The notes under the pieces: generated by a model
What the model saw: the letters and a program-made list of their open reading frames with translations, nothing else
Database searches by the model: none
Told to the model about the DNA's origin: nothing
Made by a program: the position numbers and the translations under genes
Shown: positions 23,153 through 32,380 of the stretch, piece by piece
How the letters are laid out: each line of letters begins with the position of its first letter
How positions within the stretch are numbered: position 1 is the stretch's first letter
From: Paraferrimonas sedimenticola
GTDB lineage: Bacteria > Pseudomonadota > Gammaproteobacteria > Enterobacterales > Shewanellaceae
Direction of reading: 5' to 3'
Length of the DNA stretch: 64,000 nt
NCBI RefSeq assembly: GCF_002282855.1
Contig: NZ_NRIR01000003.1
Coordinates: 310,001 to 374,000, forward strand

Positions 23153-25633
23153 CTATTTATCGCGGACTGGGTGCACAACATCGACACCGTACGAGCGACC
23201 TTCGGCGTGACAAGTTGCACAGGATTCAGTACCCGGCACATACTCTTCAGGTCCCCAAACACCGCCATTGCCAACGATATGGGCTTTCACCGAGTCGCCT
23301 CGACCAGAGTGACAGGCCGCACAAGCTGCCGCGGTTGGCGAGATGTTAATTGCCGAACCGTTGCCATCGTCAATAACTACGGCTTTCTGCATCGCCACTT
23401 CGGCCAGATTTAGCTGACCAGGCTCGTGGCACGACAAGCAGTTAGCGTAGTGCTCAGGGTAGGTGATAGGTGCGGGCACCAGATCGCCATCTTCGTTTTC
23501 TACTGAACGACGACTTGAGTGCAGGGTATGCGCCAGCACCTTGTAGTCCAGCGAACGACTGAGTTCACGCAAGAATCCATGACGGTTGTTGATCGTTGGG
23601 TTGTGACACGAGACACAGCTACCATCTTCAAAGTTGCCAGATAGATGTTCCCGATCGTGGCACACCGCACAGGCGGGGTTGTCCTCTCGACCAATGTCTT
23701 TGTGAATACCGGTCTTCGAGGTATTAAGTTGGCCTTCGTGACATTTAGCACACTTGGTGTTGGCCACTGCCAGACGACGAACTTTGGCATTAGCAGGATC
23801 CACCGCAAAGGCAATTGCAGGGGTTTGTACCTTGGTTATGACATCTGCTGGTGGCATCATAGGATCGGTACCGCAAGCCATGGGGTCGCCACCTTTAGCG
23901 CTACACACTTCGATATGAGCGGTTAGATTACCCATATTGGTGTGCCACATGGCCACATTAGTAACTGTGTAAACGAAATAGCCTTCTTCACCAGCTTGAA
24001 CCGTCACATCCGTTTGGGTGGAATCTTTCAAAAGTGCGACCAAATCGCCCACAAATGAGTTGTTCTGCGCCGCATAACTGCTCTTGTTGTCTTCGTCGCC
24101 AGCAGCTGGAGTGAAGTTGTAATCCATTGAACCGTTACCCACCGCACGAACAGGCACCTGATGCAATTCAGCAATTTCATGAACTGGGCTGCCATAAGCG
24201 CTATCGTCGCTTGGGTTGCTGACTTTCAGCTCAAAGCTCAATGTGCCGGTTTGATCGTCAGGATTCGCACGAACAAAGGTGGCATTACGAGTCGTCACAG
24301 CGTACTTCATCTTGGCTTGCATGCGGGCAAACTGAGTTGCCATGTGGAACTGAGTGGCACCTAAGCCTTGATTGTCCACTGCGTGACAAGATTCACAGCC
24401 TTGCTCCCAAGCATTCGGGAAGCGCTCAGGCTCGTGGAACAAGCCTCTAGCAGTACCGTCCCAATTCGGTGCATCTTCAGGTTTAGGCTCGTGACAACTC
24501 AAGCAAGCTTCTTGACGGTGGAAGTTGTAATAGTTCGCTTGAGCAGGAGCGCCTTCGCCTTCAATGTGACAAGCCTGACAGGCATTGTACTCGGCGGGGA
24601 AGGTAACCTTACTGTAGTCGTGACCTCGTCCACCAAAGCCCACAATAAAGGCTGTGCCGCGGTGAATTTTGTGCAGCATAGAGCCAAAATCTACTGTGGT
24701 ACCGGTTTCTGGGTCACCTGAGTAACTGGTGTGGCAAACCACACAATTTTCGATTTCAGTTCGGCGGCCGCCGTGGAAAATCAGCTTTGGCGCCCAAGGA
24801 TGGTCGTAATCGTTAGAGTGACAACGAATACATGACTCCTGTAAAGCAACCAAATTACGATTGTCTGCGGCATCTGGTGCAGCGCCAGTTGCTGGGACAA
24901 AATCGTAGAAGGTGTTAATTAAGCGAGTGTTAGCAGGATCGCTTGAATTGGGTTTTAATTCGAGTGTCACGCGGTGGACCAAATCCGCGTTATAACTGGT
25001 GTCCAATTCTGCAATATCTGTGTAGTCTGCCAGTGCGCTTTGCATGGTGTATTGATACACACCATCCCCAACCACGGTTAAGCATTCAAGTTTGCAACTG
25101 CTCTCAATGCTGGCTTGAAGTTGAGGACCTTTGTTGCGATCCCACCCGTCAGGGAAGCCTTCTGTGCTTGGCGGGTCAACCGGATCCACCATGCGGTTGA
25201 TATAGCTTGTCCACTGAGGCGCCTTAAAGCCTTTGGCTTGCGGAGCAGGCTCGGGATCCGACGATGGCGATGGCACTGGGTGGCCGGGAAGGGGGCGTGC
25301 ACGCTTTTGCAGTTCGGTGAGCTTAGCAACCCCCACGCCGAAGATGTACACGTCTTCGAGTCCTTCAAGTCCTGATACTGGTACGCCGTTGGCGTTGGTC
25401 AGGCTAAAGGTAAAGGAAAGCTTGCCTTCTTCAACACTGGCTTCGGTAATGGAAGCGCGCAGTGTTTCAGCCTCACTAATATTTTCGGTGACAGGACCTG
25501 GTGGTCCCGGAAGCCCAGGTTCACCGGGAGTTCCATCGCGACCATCGCGGCCGCACCCTGAGATCGACAAAGTCAGAGCCGCGAGCAATAACATGCCGGC
25601 GACTCTGGACGAGACGTGTGGTTGAGTATTCAT
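23153..25633 (-). CDS. Outer-membrane undecaheme (11-heme) lipoprotein cytochrome, UndA-like, OmcA/MtrC family
   Basis: 826 residues. Lipobox SISGC plus a collagen-like start (GRDGRDGTPGEPGLPGPPGP). Eleven CxxCH motifs: CIRCH, CVVCH, CQACH, CLSCH, CESCH, CAKCH, CAVCH, CVSCH, CLSCH, CAACH, CATCH, arranged 5 + 6. Eleven haems distinguish Shewanella UndA from MtrC (10) and OmcA (10). ATG at 25633 is chosen from the lipobox distance; a longer in-frame start exists upstream. First gene of the operon 11-heme / 10-heme / mtrA / mtrB. Terminal reductase role at the cell surface is known for the family. Confidence 0.92.
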   Translation of the reverse strand: MNTQPHVSSRVAGMLLLAALTLSISGCGRDGRDGTPGEPGLPGPPGPVTENISEAETLRASITEASVEEGKLSFTFSLTNANGVPVSGLEGLEDVYIFGVGVAKLTELQKRARPLPGHPVPSPSSDPEPAPQAKGFKAPQWTSYINRMVDPVDPPSTEGFPDGWDRNKGPQLQASIESSCKLECLTVVGDGVYQYTMQSALADYTDIAELDTSYNADLVHRVTLELKPNSSDPANTRLINTFYDFVPATGAAPDAADNRNLVALQESCIRCHSNDYDHPWAPKLIFHGGRRTEIENCVVCHTSYSGDPETGTTVDFGSMLHKIHRGTAFIVGFGGRGHDYSKVTFPAEYNACQACHIEGEGAPAQANYYNFHRQEACLSCHEPKPEDAPNWDGTARGLFHEPERFPNAWEQGCESCHAVDNQGLGATQFHMATQFARMQAKMKYAVTTRNATFVRANPDDQTGTLSFELKVSNPSDDSAYGSPVHEIAELHQVPVRAVGNGSMDYNFTPAAGDEDNKSSYAAQNNSFVGDLVALLKDSTQTDVTVQAGEEGYFVYTVTNVAMWHTNMGNLTAHIEVCSAKGGDPMACGTDPMMPPADVITKVQTPAIAFAVDPANAKVRRLAVANTKCAKCHEGQLNTSKTGIHKDIGREDNPACAVCHDREHLSGNFEDGSCVSCHNPTINNRHGFLRELSRSLDYKVLAHTLHSSRRSVENEDGDLVPAPITYPEHYANCLSCHEPGQLNLAEVAMQKAVVIDDGNGSAINISPTAAACAACHSGRGDSVKAHIVGNGGVWGPEEYVPGTESCATCHAEGRSYGVDVVHPVRDK

Positions 25634-25948
25634 TGTTGGTCCCTGCACTGCATTCGTATTATTAGTCAAAGCCAAAAGTAAGAGGAGGCTTGCACGAGCA
25701 AATCTCGACTTCCAATACGCTACCAATTAATCGTCAGGCGCTGAGACTACACAACTTCAACAAACAACCAGACTGACCTTGCTAGTAGGTTCTGGAGCTT
25801 ACAAAGTGACCTAGATTAGTTATAGCTAATTTGGAATGAATTGCCTTATAAAAAATGTGGATAAAGACCAAGGTGTGACCAAGTTAAAACTTTGGGGTGA
25901 TTTTGTTGCGTTTTTGTATCTTTCTCTGCTAGCCAAAATCTTAGCTAA
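25634..25948. other. Promoter region of the cytochrome operon, no gene
   Basis: 315 bp between the cytochrome operon and the GFA gene, both read on the minus strand. It is A/T-rich in its upstream half. A TGTGA half-site occurs near 25873, but no full CRP or FNR palindrome was found and no confident -35/-10 pair can be named. Ribosome site AGGGA precedes the ATG. Confidence 0.5.
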
Positions 25949-26371
25949 CTAGCTCATTTTGGGAGGAAAATTATCAAACACCGGAATGTCAGTTGGCAAC
26001 ACAGCCCAGTTCTTTGCTGAAGCGGTGAAAATTGCCATGCTGGCTTTGAACTCTTGGGGGCTGTCAAAGCTGGGGGCTGAAATCGTGAAAAACTGACCAG
26101 CAGTTATGTCGGCGCAAACGTTAACGCCGCATTTTCCACAATAGTGGTGATGCACTGGTTTGCCACTGGAGCCAGTTCTGGTGTGGACTTTTGGAGATTC
26201 ACCGGTAAAAGCAAAGTTGTCGTAGTGGTACCAGATGCCAAACCACTTATCGCCGCCGGTTCTGGCCTGACAGTCGCTGCAATAGCAAAAAAGCTGTTGC
26301 ATGGGCTCGCCTGTTACCTGGAATCTCACCGCACCGCACTGACATCCACCGGTTTTGACCATGCGTATCAC
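25949..26371 (-). CDS. GFA-family (CENP-V/GFA domain) zinc protein
   Basis: About 140 residues. It carries the GFA zinc-binding pattern: GGCQCGAVRFQV, FCYCSDCQARTGG, a PVHHHYCGKCGVNV segment and a closing IPVFDNFP. These Cys residues bind the two zinc sites of the fold. Relatives are annotated glutathione-dependent formaldehyde-activating enzymes, but most have no proven activity. A start at MVKTGG (26362) is equally possible. Stand-alone gene. Confidence 0.88.
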   Translation of the reverse strand: MIRMVKTGGCQCGAVRFQVTGEPMQQLFCYCSDCQARTGGDKWFGIWYHYDNFAFTGESPKVHTRTGSSGKPVHHHYCGKCGVNVCADITAGQFFTISAPSFDSPQEFKASMAIFTASAKNWAVLPTDIPVFDNFPPKMS

Positions 26372-26432
26372 CTTTACTTTTAATCATTCCAACAAAAACA
26401 TAGCAGATTAAGTTGAGTCTGAGTGAGTAAAG

Positions 26433-26768
26433 CTAGTGCTTGAGGGATTTACTGGGTAACCACATAAGCACACTGGCGTAAACACAGGTAAGAAATATCG
26501 ACAAGTCTACAAGCAGTATCGTCATTCCAAACAAGATCCCTATGTAGGCAAAAAAGGGCCCAACAATAGCTAAAGCGGTATTGAGCATTGAATTCACGCC
26601 TACCTCTACGCCACGAAAATACAGTGTGACCATAATCGAACCAAAGGTGAGCAGCAGCAAAGGAGCACCCACAGCGGCATAGGTGGGACCATCACTCATG
26701 GACAAAATAGTGACGTAGGATAAACCGGCGATAAAACAAAGTGACACAGAGAAAGCAGTACGAGTCAT
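26433..26768 (-). CDS. Small membrane protein of unknown function
   Basis: 111 residues with three to four hydrophobic segments: AFSVSLCFIAGLSYVTILS, YAAVGAPLLLLTFGSIMVTLYF, a long stretch around LNTALAIVGPFFAYIGILFGMTILLVDLSIFLTCVYASV. Short charged ends. No family recognised. Upstream of the GFA gene on the same strand, 61 bp away. Confidence 0.6.
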   Translation of the reverse strand: MTRTAFSVSLCFIAGLSYVTILSMSDGPTYAAVGAPLLLLTFGSIMVTLYFRGVEVGVNSMLNTALAIVGPFFAYIGILFGMTILLVDLSIFLTCVYASVLMWLPSKSLKH

Positions 26769-27086
26769 GGGTGTGCTGTATTAATTGAGGGCGAGTGGTT
26801 GTTGGAAACCATCATAGAACTCGTATTAAATCAGGCAAATTAAAGGTTTATCACTTCTTTTTATACCCTTTAAGCGAGCGTTGAAAAGCGCTGCCTAAGA
26901 CTTTTCAAAAAGCGGTGAGCTGGTTCAGGTTTTCGCAAAAAGTACCGTCGGGTTTTGGTAGGCCAATCACACGCTGCGGATTGGTTTTTTGCCTAATCTA
27001 GCCGGAAGTAATATACCTAACAGTAAGGGCGGCTAACGCTCCCGATAACCACAGAATTCTAAAAACAAAAATAGGTGGAACCAACA
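26769..27086. other. Divergent intergenic region, no gene seen
   Basis: 318 bp between the small membrane protein and the lipoprotein gene. No ORF of note, RNA gene or clear operator was seen. AGGTGG before 27087 is the ribosome site of the lipoprotein gene. Confidence 0.4.
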
Positions 27087-27683
27087 ATGAAACACATCGT
27101 GATAGGGGGATTGGTAGCCTTAGCACTGACGGGCTGTGCTAACTACTCTCCAAACTTGGCGCCGATACCATCAGAACTCCAATACACAGGCTTTACCGAC
27201 AACACAGTGACCATTGCACAGACTCGTAAATTGTCCGCGACAGATTCGATTACGGTTGGTGCGAGTATCGTAAGAGATGATTCAATCAAGAATGCTAAAG
27301 GCGTTTTTCATATCAGTGTGTTAAACAACACCGACTTTGAGATTAACTTGAGCAAAAACGACATTAAATTGTTCACTGATACTCGTGAACTAGAGCAGTA
27401 TCAGGACGCCGAGTTAATTGATGATCTAGGTTCGCTATCAAATGTCAGTGAGTTTAATAGCGAGCTCAGTACTGCATTGAATCAGGCATTGTCTCAAGGC
27501 CCATCGCCGACAGAGCAGTTGAAAACTCAGCTGATCTCCGAGCACAAAATTGCTCCACACCAAGCGCTAGCGGGCTTAGTAAAAAGTAAACAGGCGATTT
27601 ATACGGATAAGGACCAGCCTTACGTTTATGTGTCTGTCAGCTTGGCCAAACAACACTTTGTGTTCAGATATAAAGTGATTTAG
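27087..27683 (+). CDS. Lipoprotein of unknown function
   Basis: 198 residues from the ATG behind AGGTGG. Lipobox LALTGC with Cys near residue 17 (MKHIVIGGLVALALTGC). The mature part opens ANYSPNLAPIPSELQYTG, and a central FHISVLNNTDFEINLSKNDIKLF strand region looks like an immunoglobulin-like beta domain. The C-terminal half contains QALSQGPSPTEQLKTQL helices. Expected at the inner leaflet of the outer membrane. No family was recognised. Monocistronic. Confidence 0.7.
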   Translation: MKHIVIGGLVALALTGCANYSPNLAPIPSELQYTGFTDNTVTIAQTRKLSATDSITVGASIVRDDSIKNAKGVFHISVLNNTDFEINLSKNDIKLFTDTRELEQYQDAELIDDLGSLSNVSEFNSELSTALNQALSQGPSPTEQLKTQLISEHKIAPHQALAGLVKSKQAIYTDKDQPYVYVSVSLAKQHFVFRYKVI

Positions 27684-27720
27684 CGTATTAATCGATACGC
27701 AAAAGAGTTGAAACTACTAA

Positions 27721-27752
27721 ATAAGAAAGCCGCCCTACAGGCGGCTTATTTA
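27721..27752. terminator. Bidirectional terminator between the lipoprotein gene and the S9 peptidase gene
   Basis: Stem AAGCCGCC / GGCGGCTT with a 5-base loop, extended by an outer AAATAAG / TTATTT pairing, between converging genes. Confidence 0.75.
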
Positions 27753-27768
27753 GTCTTGGGATAATCGA

Positions 27769-29796
27769 TTACTTAGCGCCAGGCTCAGCAAAACGTGTCA
27801 TCCAATCTTCCACTTGGTTGTACCAATAGATAGAGTTGTTAGGCTTCATGATCCAGTGGTTTTCGTCTGGGAAGTAAATCATACGAGACTCGACGCCACG
27901 GCTTTGCAGGGTGCGGAATAATTCAAACCCTTGACCCACAGGCACGCGATAATCCAACTGACCGTGGATCACCAAAGTCGGAGTATTGAAGTTCTCAGCA
28001 AAGTAGTGCGGAGAAATCGACTTATAGATTTCTGGTTTGTCCCAGTACTGGCCAAAACGAGTACCGTGTACCGAGAAGTCCGACGCCATTTGCGAGTACA
28101 TGTTGTAGACCGCAGCGTGGATCAGCAGGGCGTTAAACGGATGCTCTTGACCTAAAATGATCGAGGTCAGGTAACCGCCGTAGCTTGCGCCACCAGCCAC
28201 CATACGCTCACTGTCGATGTAGTCCTGCTGCTTGAACCAGTCAGCGGCCTTCAGTACGTCTTCCAGCGACTTGTTTTTCCAATCTGGGTTGATGCTGTCG
28301 GTAAACTCCTGACCAAAGCTCGATGAACCATGGAAGTTTGGCCAAGCGGTCACATAACCCCAAGAAGCAAAAGTTTGCGCGTTCCAGCGGTAGTGGAATC
28401 CGTCAGAGATGGCGTTGTGCGGACCGCCGTGGATCAGCATCATCAGTGGATACTTCTTGCTCTTGTCGAATCCTGGCGGGTAGTGAACCCACATTTGAAT
28501 GTCTTGGTCGTTGTAGCCTTTGTAGGTTACTGACTCGTAAGTGCCCATATCCACATCGGCTAGTACCTCGTCGTTAAAGGTATCTAAACGCTTGGTTTTA
28601 CCGTTGCGTGGGTTGATGGTCACTAAACGTGCTGGGTACAAAAAGCTGTCGTTAGCGGCAACCAGAGTGCCGTCTTTAGCAACGTCTGGCTTACCAAAGT
28701 TGGTCGCCTTGGTGATGGCTCTTACTTTGCCGTTACCAGCATCGATCGCGTAAATACGGCGAGTCGCTTCATCATCAATGGCGGCGTAGAAACCTTTGCT
28801 GTCTGGTGTCCAGACAAAACGAGCAACCGAGCGATCCCAGTCGGTGGTGATGATACGCTCAGAACCCTTTGCCATGTCATACAGCACTAGGTTGGCGGTA
28901 TCACCATAGAAACCGTGGATCAGCTGACGGGTGAAAGCCAGGGTTTTGCCGTTCGGGCTGAACTGAGGGCTGCCGTCAGGGGCTTGGTTATCCGGAGTGA
29001 TGTTTTTCGCTTCTTTTGAACCAATTTCACCTAGGAATAGGTCAATTTTAGCGTCAACCTGGTTGTCCCAACCGTTAGAGTTAAACGCGATCCACTTTTC
29101 AGATGGGTCAATGTCGTAACTGCCAGCGCTTTGGCTTGAACGAGGAAGCTCGCGACCAAAGTTTTGCGTGATTGGCTCAATCTCGCCGCCTTTGGCGGAA
29201 ATTCGGAATACGTGCGCCGAGCGGTCTTCGTCAATCCAGTGGTCAAAGTGCGAGTAAGGCAGGGCATTCCACTGATGAGCAGACACCTTGTTGTCCTTGT
29301 CGGCTTTTAGCTGGTCTTTCATTTCATCCCAGTTTTTCCCCGGGTAAATGCGACTGATGAAGTACAGGTTGTCACCGACCCACTTGATGCCTTTTACACC
29401 CCCTGGTACTTGGGTTAAGCGCTGGGCTTCACCGGCACGGTCTAGAGGCAGCAGGTAAATTTGGCCCGCGTCGTCTTTGTGGCGTTTGCTAATAAAAGCT
29501 AGCGTGTTGCCATCAGGCGAAAAAACTGGCTCGCTTGCGCGAAGGCCTTCGCTGGTTAGCGGGCGTTGTTCGCTGCCGTCTTTTGCGAATAGCCAAAGTT
29601 GAGTGGCGCCTTTGTCTTCCTCAACATCGTATTTAGTGACAGGTGCCACTATGTATTCGCCGTTGGAAGAAATCGAAGGAGTTCCAATGCGGTCGAGTTG
29701 CCAAAGCACATCTACCGAAAGGGTTTTGTTGGGCTCAGTGGCCGCGTGTGCCAGCGGAAACAGCAGGCACAGGGTCCACGCTAAAAGCTTTCTCAC
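27769..29796 (-). CDS. Exported S9-family prolyl oligopeptidase-type serine peptidase
   Basis: 675 residues. A signal peptide of about 18 residues ends AHA. N-terminal beta-propeller with TolB/WD-like repeats (for example EPVFSPDGNTLAFISKR, GSPQFSPNGKTLAFTRQ), then an alpha/beta-hydrolase domain from about 420: the nucleophile Ser in GGASYGGYL, Asp in GQLDYRVP and His in DENHW. This is the dipeptidyl/acylaminoacyl peptidase layout. It degrades small peptides in the periplasm or outside. Monocistronic. Confidence 0.93.
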   Translation of the reverse strand: MRKLLAWTLCLLFPLAHAATEPNKTLSVDVLWQLDRIGTPSISSNGEYIVAPVTKYDVEEDKGATQLWLFAKDGSEQRPLTSEGLRASEPVFSPDGNTLAFISKRHKDDAGQIYLLPLDRAGEAQRLTQVPGGVKGIKWVGDNLYFISRIYPGKNWDEMKDQLKADKDNKVSAHQWNALPYSHFDHWIDEDRSAHVFRISAKGGEIEPITQNFGRELPRSSQSAGSYDIDPSEKWIAFNSNGWDNQVDAKIDLFLGEIGSKEAKNITPDNQAPDGSPQFSPNGKTLAFTRQLIHGFYGDTANLVLYDMAKGSERIITTDWDRSVARFVWTPDSKGFYAAIDDEATRRIYAIDAGNGKVRAITKATNFGKPDVAKDGTLVAANDSFLYPARLVTINPRNGKTKRLDTFNDEVLADVDMGTYESVTYKGYNDQDIQMWVHYPPGFDKSKKYPLMMLIHGGPHNAISDGFHYRWNAQTFASWGYVTAWPNFHGSSSFGQEFTDSINPDWKNKSLEDVLKAADWFKQQDYIDSERMVAGGASYGGYLTSIILGQEHPFNALLIHAAVYNMYSQMASDFSVHGTRFGQYWDKPEIYKSISPHYFAENFNTPTLVIHGQLDYRVPVGQGFELFRTLQSRGVESRMIYFPDENHWIMKPNNSIYWYNQVEDWMTRFAEPGAK

Positions 29797-30057
29797 AAGC
29801 TTGCTCCTATGTGTTGATTGTTATTGTAAGGACGAGGCCGCCCTCTTTGGGGAACCACATCATATAACGAACTTCATGATTTATTGAAGTGCATCAGCAA
29901 GATAGGCGGGCAAGCCTGACCAGTGGTGGTAATGTTAAATGTAAAGTTTTTGTTATTTTGCCGAGAAGGAGGCTGGCATTTCAAAACTTGATCTGACGCA
30001 ATTATGGCGAGGTTCGCTAATTATTTCTGAGATTCACCCTTAGAACCGACATTAAAA

Positions 30058-30073
30058 TGTGATGCTGATCACT
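30058..30073. promoter_or_regulatory. CRP-type binding site upstream of ompW
   Basis: TGTGA-TGCTGA-TCACT fits the TGTGA-N6-TCACA consensus with one mismatch, about 140 bp before the ompW start. Confidence 0.6.
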
Positions 30074-30108
30074 GCGTCTACTCCTTTATGGAGAGCTTGT
30101 TAACACAC

Positions 30109-30122
30109 TTGATCCAGATCAA
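30109..30122. promoter_or_regulatory. FNR/Anr-type binding site upstream of ompW
   Basis: TTGAT-CCAG-ATCAA is a perfect FNR consensus palindrome. It is known that FNR controls ompW in enterics, so oxygen control of this gene is likely. Confidence 0.85.
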
Positions 30123-30210
30123 GAATTCCTAGTTAGCTTTTTGACACACTGCGCGCAAATCACAAAACAAAAACATCCTGTTTACAGGTCATTTATTTGG
30201 GAGTATCACA

Positions 30211-30855
30211 ATGACAACTCGTCCTATGGTCCGCGTTCTTGCCGCAAGTGTTCTAGCCGCTAGCTTTTCAGGCACGGCTTTAGCTCACGAAGCTGGGGAC
30301 TTTATCGCTCGCGTTGGTGCAGTAAACGTTTCACCTAATGCAAGTAGTGAAGACGTGGCTGGTTTTGGTGAGTTCAAAATCAACGACAACACGCAAGTGG
30401 GCTTGAACTTCACTTATCTTCTCACTGACAACTTTGGCATTGAGTTGCTTGCTGCAACCCCGTTTACCCACAAAGTATCGCTAGATGGTGTAGGCGAGAT
30501 TGCTGAAACTAAGCACCTGCCGCCAACTCTGGTTGCTCAGTACTACTTCTTGGACAAGAACTCAAAAGTACGCCCTTACATTGGTGCTGGTGTTAACTTC
30601 ACTAACTTCTTTGGTGCTAAGTTCACCAACGATCTAGAGGGTGCTCTGACTGATCTGAACATCAAGAACTCTTGGGGTTACGCGGTGCAGGCCGGTCTAG
30701 ATTACAAGATCAACGACAACTGGATGGTGAATGGCTCTATCTGGTACGCCAACATTGAAACTGACGTTAAGTTCAAGCTTGGTGGTGCGCCAGTGTCTAT
30801 CGCGACCAAAGTCAACCCAACAGTTTACATGCTAAGCGTTGGCTACAAGTTCTAA
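30211..30855 (+). CDS. ompW: Outer membrane protein OmpW
   Basis: 214 residues. A signal peptide ends TALA, then HEAGDFIARVGAVNVSPN, the family's typical mature start. Eight-strand barrel features: NTQVGLNFTYLLTDNFGIELLAATPF, LPPTLVAQYYF, KVRPYIGAGVNFTNFF, WMVNGSIWYANIET and the C-terminal VYMLSVGYKF with final Phe. OmpW forms a small hydrophobic channel in the outer membrane, linked to anaerobic and stress adaptation. FNR and CRP sites lie upstream and a strong terminator follows. Confidence 0.96.
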   Translation: MTTRPMVRVLAASVLAASFSGTALAHEAGDFIARVGAVNVSPNASSEDVAGFGEFKINDNTQVGLNFTYLLTDNFGIELLAATPFTHKVSLDGVGEIAETKHLPPTLVAQYYFLDKNSKVRPYIGAGVNFTNFFGAKFTNDLEGALTDLNIKNSWGYAVQAGLDYKINDNWMVNGSIWYANIETDVKFKLGGAPVSIATKVNPTVYMLSVGYKF

Positions 30856-30872
30856 GCTGAGTTAATTAGCGC

Positions 30873-30900
30873 TAAGCCCCGCTTTTTGCGGGGCTTTTTT
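30873..30900 (+). terminator. Terminator of ompW
   Basis: Stem AAGCCCCGC / GCGGGGCTT, followed by TTTTT. Confidence 0.9.
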
Positions 30901-31001
30901 GTATCTGGTCGGCAGCCTGCAAACTTGTACCCTTTGGGACTTTAACCGTATAGTGGCTACACTGTTACTCCATTGCATTCAGGTTTTACAAGGATTTTTG
31001 C

Positions 31002-31772
31002 ATGTTTGACTGGGTAGCCAGCCCCGAAGCCTGGGCTGCGTTGGCAAGCCTAATCGCATTGGAAATTGTGCTGGGCATCGACAACATTATCTTCATTTCT
31101 ATTTTGGTTGGCCGCCTTCCACCAGAGCGGCGCAATCAAGCCCGCCAGCTGGGGATTGGTCTGGCGATGCTGACTCGATTGCTTTTATTGTTCAGCCTAG
31201 TTTGGGTGATGGGATTGGTTGAGCCGCTATTCAGCGTGTTTGATCATGCCATTTCAGGTCGAGACCTAATCTTGATCGGCGGCGGTTTGTTTCTCATCGC
31301 CAAGTCCACTCACGAAATACACGCCAGTTTCGACATAGTTGAGGACAACCAACAAGGCGCGAGCTACGCCAGTTTTGGCGCGGTACTCGCACAAATTGCC
31401 GTATTGGACATTGTCTTCTCTTTGGATTCTGTGATCACCGCTGTGGGCCTGGTGGACCACCTATCCATTATGGTGATAGCTGTGGTGTCATCGGTAGTGG
31501 TGATGTTGTTTGCCGCAAAACCCATTGGCCAATTCGTTGACGCCAATCCCACGGTAAAAATGCTGGCCTTGGCTTTTTTGTTGCTCATTGGATTTACTCT
31601 GGTGGCGGAAGGATTCGAAGTGCATGTGCCAAAAGGCTATATCTACTTTGCGATGGCGTTCTCTTTTTCTGTGGAGCTGCTCAATATCGCCAATCGCCGA
31701 CGTCGTCAAAAGCGCCAAATGCGGTTGAGTAAAAAATTAACCCCTACCAGTGAATCTCAGGAGTTGTTGTGA
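31002..31772 (+). CDS. TerC-family integral membrane protein (YgdQ/Alx-like)
   Basis: 256 residues with about seven to eight transmembrane segments. The paired TerC motifs are present: EIVLGIDNIIFISIL near residue 21 and DIVFSLDSVITAVGL in the middle, whose acidic residues are thought to bind metal. Relatives export manganese or load metal onto secreted proteins. Basic C-terminal tail (RRRRQKRQMRLSKK). First gene of a five-gene operon with 4-bp overlaps. Confidence 0.92.
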   Translation: MFDWVASPEAWAALASLIALEIVLGIDNIIFISILVGRLPPERRNQARQLGIGLAMLTRLLLLFSLVWVMGLVEPLFSVFDHAISGRDLILIGGGLFLIAKSTHEIHASFDIVEDNQQGASYASFGAVLAQIAVLDIVFSLDSVITAVGLVDHLSIMVIAVVSSVVVMLFAAKPIGQFVDANPTVKMLALAFLLLIGFTLVAEGFEVHVPKGYIYFAMAFSFSVELLNIANRRRRQKRQMRLSKKLTPTSESQELL

Positions 31773-32380
31773 TCACTATATACGGCGATAGTCGCTCGGG
31801 TAACTGCCTTAAGGTCAGAATGTTGTGTGACTTATTGGACTTTCACTATGCCTGGCGCGAAGTGGACATCATGGCGGGAGAAACCCAAACCCAAGCCTTT
31901 TTGGTGAAAAACCCCAACGGCAAAATCCCAGTCATCGAACTAGACGATGGACGCACTCTCAGTGAGTCAAACGCCATCTTGTGCTATCTCGGCCAACATA
32001 CTCGCTACTGGCCACAAGATGCTTGGCAGCAGGCCAAAATGCACCAGTGGCTGAGTTTCGAGCAATACAGTCACGAGCCTAACGTGGCCGTAGCCAGGTT
32101 TATCAAGTTGTATCAAGGCTTACCCGATGAACGTTTGGCCGAGTATCGGCAAAAAGTGGAGTCTGGCCACAAGGCGCTAGCGGTCATGGAGCGCGCCCTG
32201 ACAGACCAGAGTTTTTTGGTCGGTGAGCGTATGAGCTTGGCGGATATCAGCCTGTATGCCTATACCTCTCGCGCCCACGAAGCGGGTATCGAACTGGGCA
32301 ACTATCCAAATTTAGTGGCTTGGATAATGCGAGTATCAGAGCACCTGATTCAAAGTAAGCATCGTCAGGGGGTGGCATGA
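31769..32380 (+). CDS. Glutathione S-transferase family protein
   Basis: 203 residues, GTG start overlapping the terC stop by 4 bp (GTGA). Thioredoxin-fold N-terminal domain: ITIYGDSRSGNCLKVRMLCDLL, then NPNGKIPVIELDDGRTLSESNAILCYL with the cis-Pro and the Glu-Ser that bind glutathione. All-helical C-terminal domain with MSLADISLYAYT. No Cys in the active loop; Ser in SRSGN may serve. Acts in the cytoplasm; translational coupling ties it to the MOSC and SDR genes. Confidence 0.9.
   Translation: MITIYGDSRSGNCLKVRMLCDLLDFHYAWREVDIMAGETQTQAFLVKNPNGKIPVIELDDGRTLSESNAILCYLGQHTRYWPQDAWQQAKMHQWLSFEQYSHEPNVAVARFIKLYQGLPDERLAEYRQKVESGHKALAVMERALTDQSFLVGERMSLADISLYAYTSRAHEAGIELGNYPNLVAWIMRVSEHLIQSKHRQGVA

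Larger units (their letters stand above)
29797..30210. other. Divergent promoter region of the S9 peptidase gene and ompW
   Basis: 414 bp without a gene. It holds a CRP-like site and an FNR site in front of ompW (listed separately). GGGAG 8 bases before the ompW ATG is its ribosome site. A TTGACA at 30141-30146 could be a -35, but the matching -10 is poor. Confidence 0.55.

Noticed and set aside
17892-25633. Horizontal acquisition of the Mtr operon as a mobile island
   Set aside because: No transposase, integrase, tRNA edge or direct repeats flank it, and base composition does not visibly differ.
25634-25726. N-terminal extension of the 11-heme cytochrome containing a hydrophobic stretch
   Set aside because: It would put two export signals in series; the inner ATG gives a standard lipoprotein signal ending SISGC.
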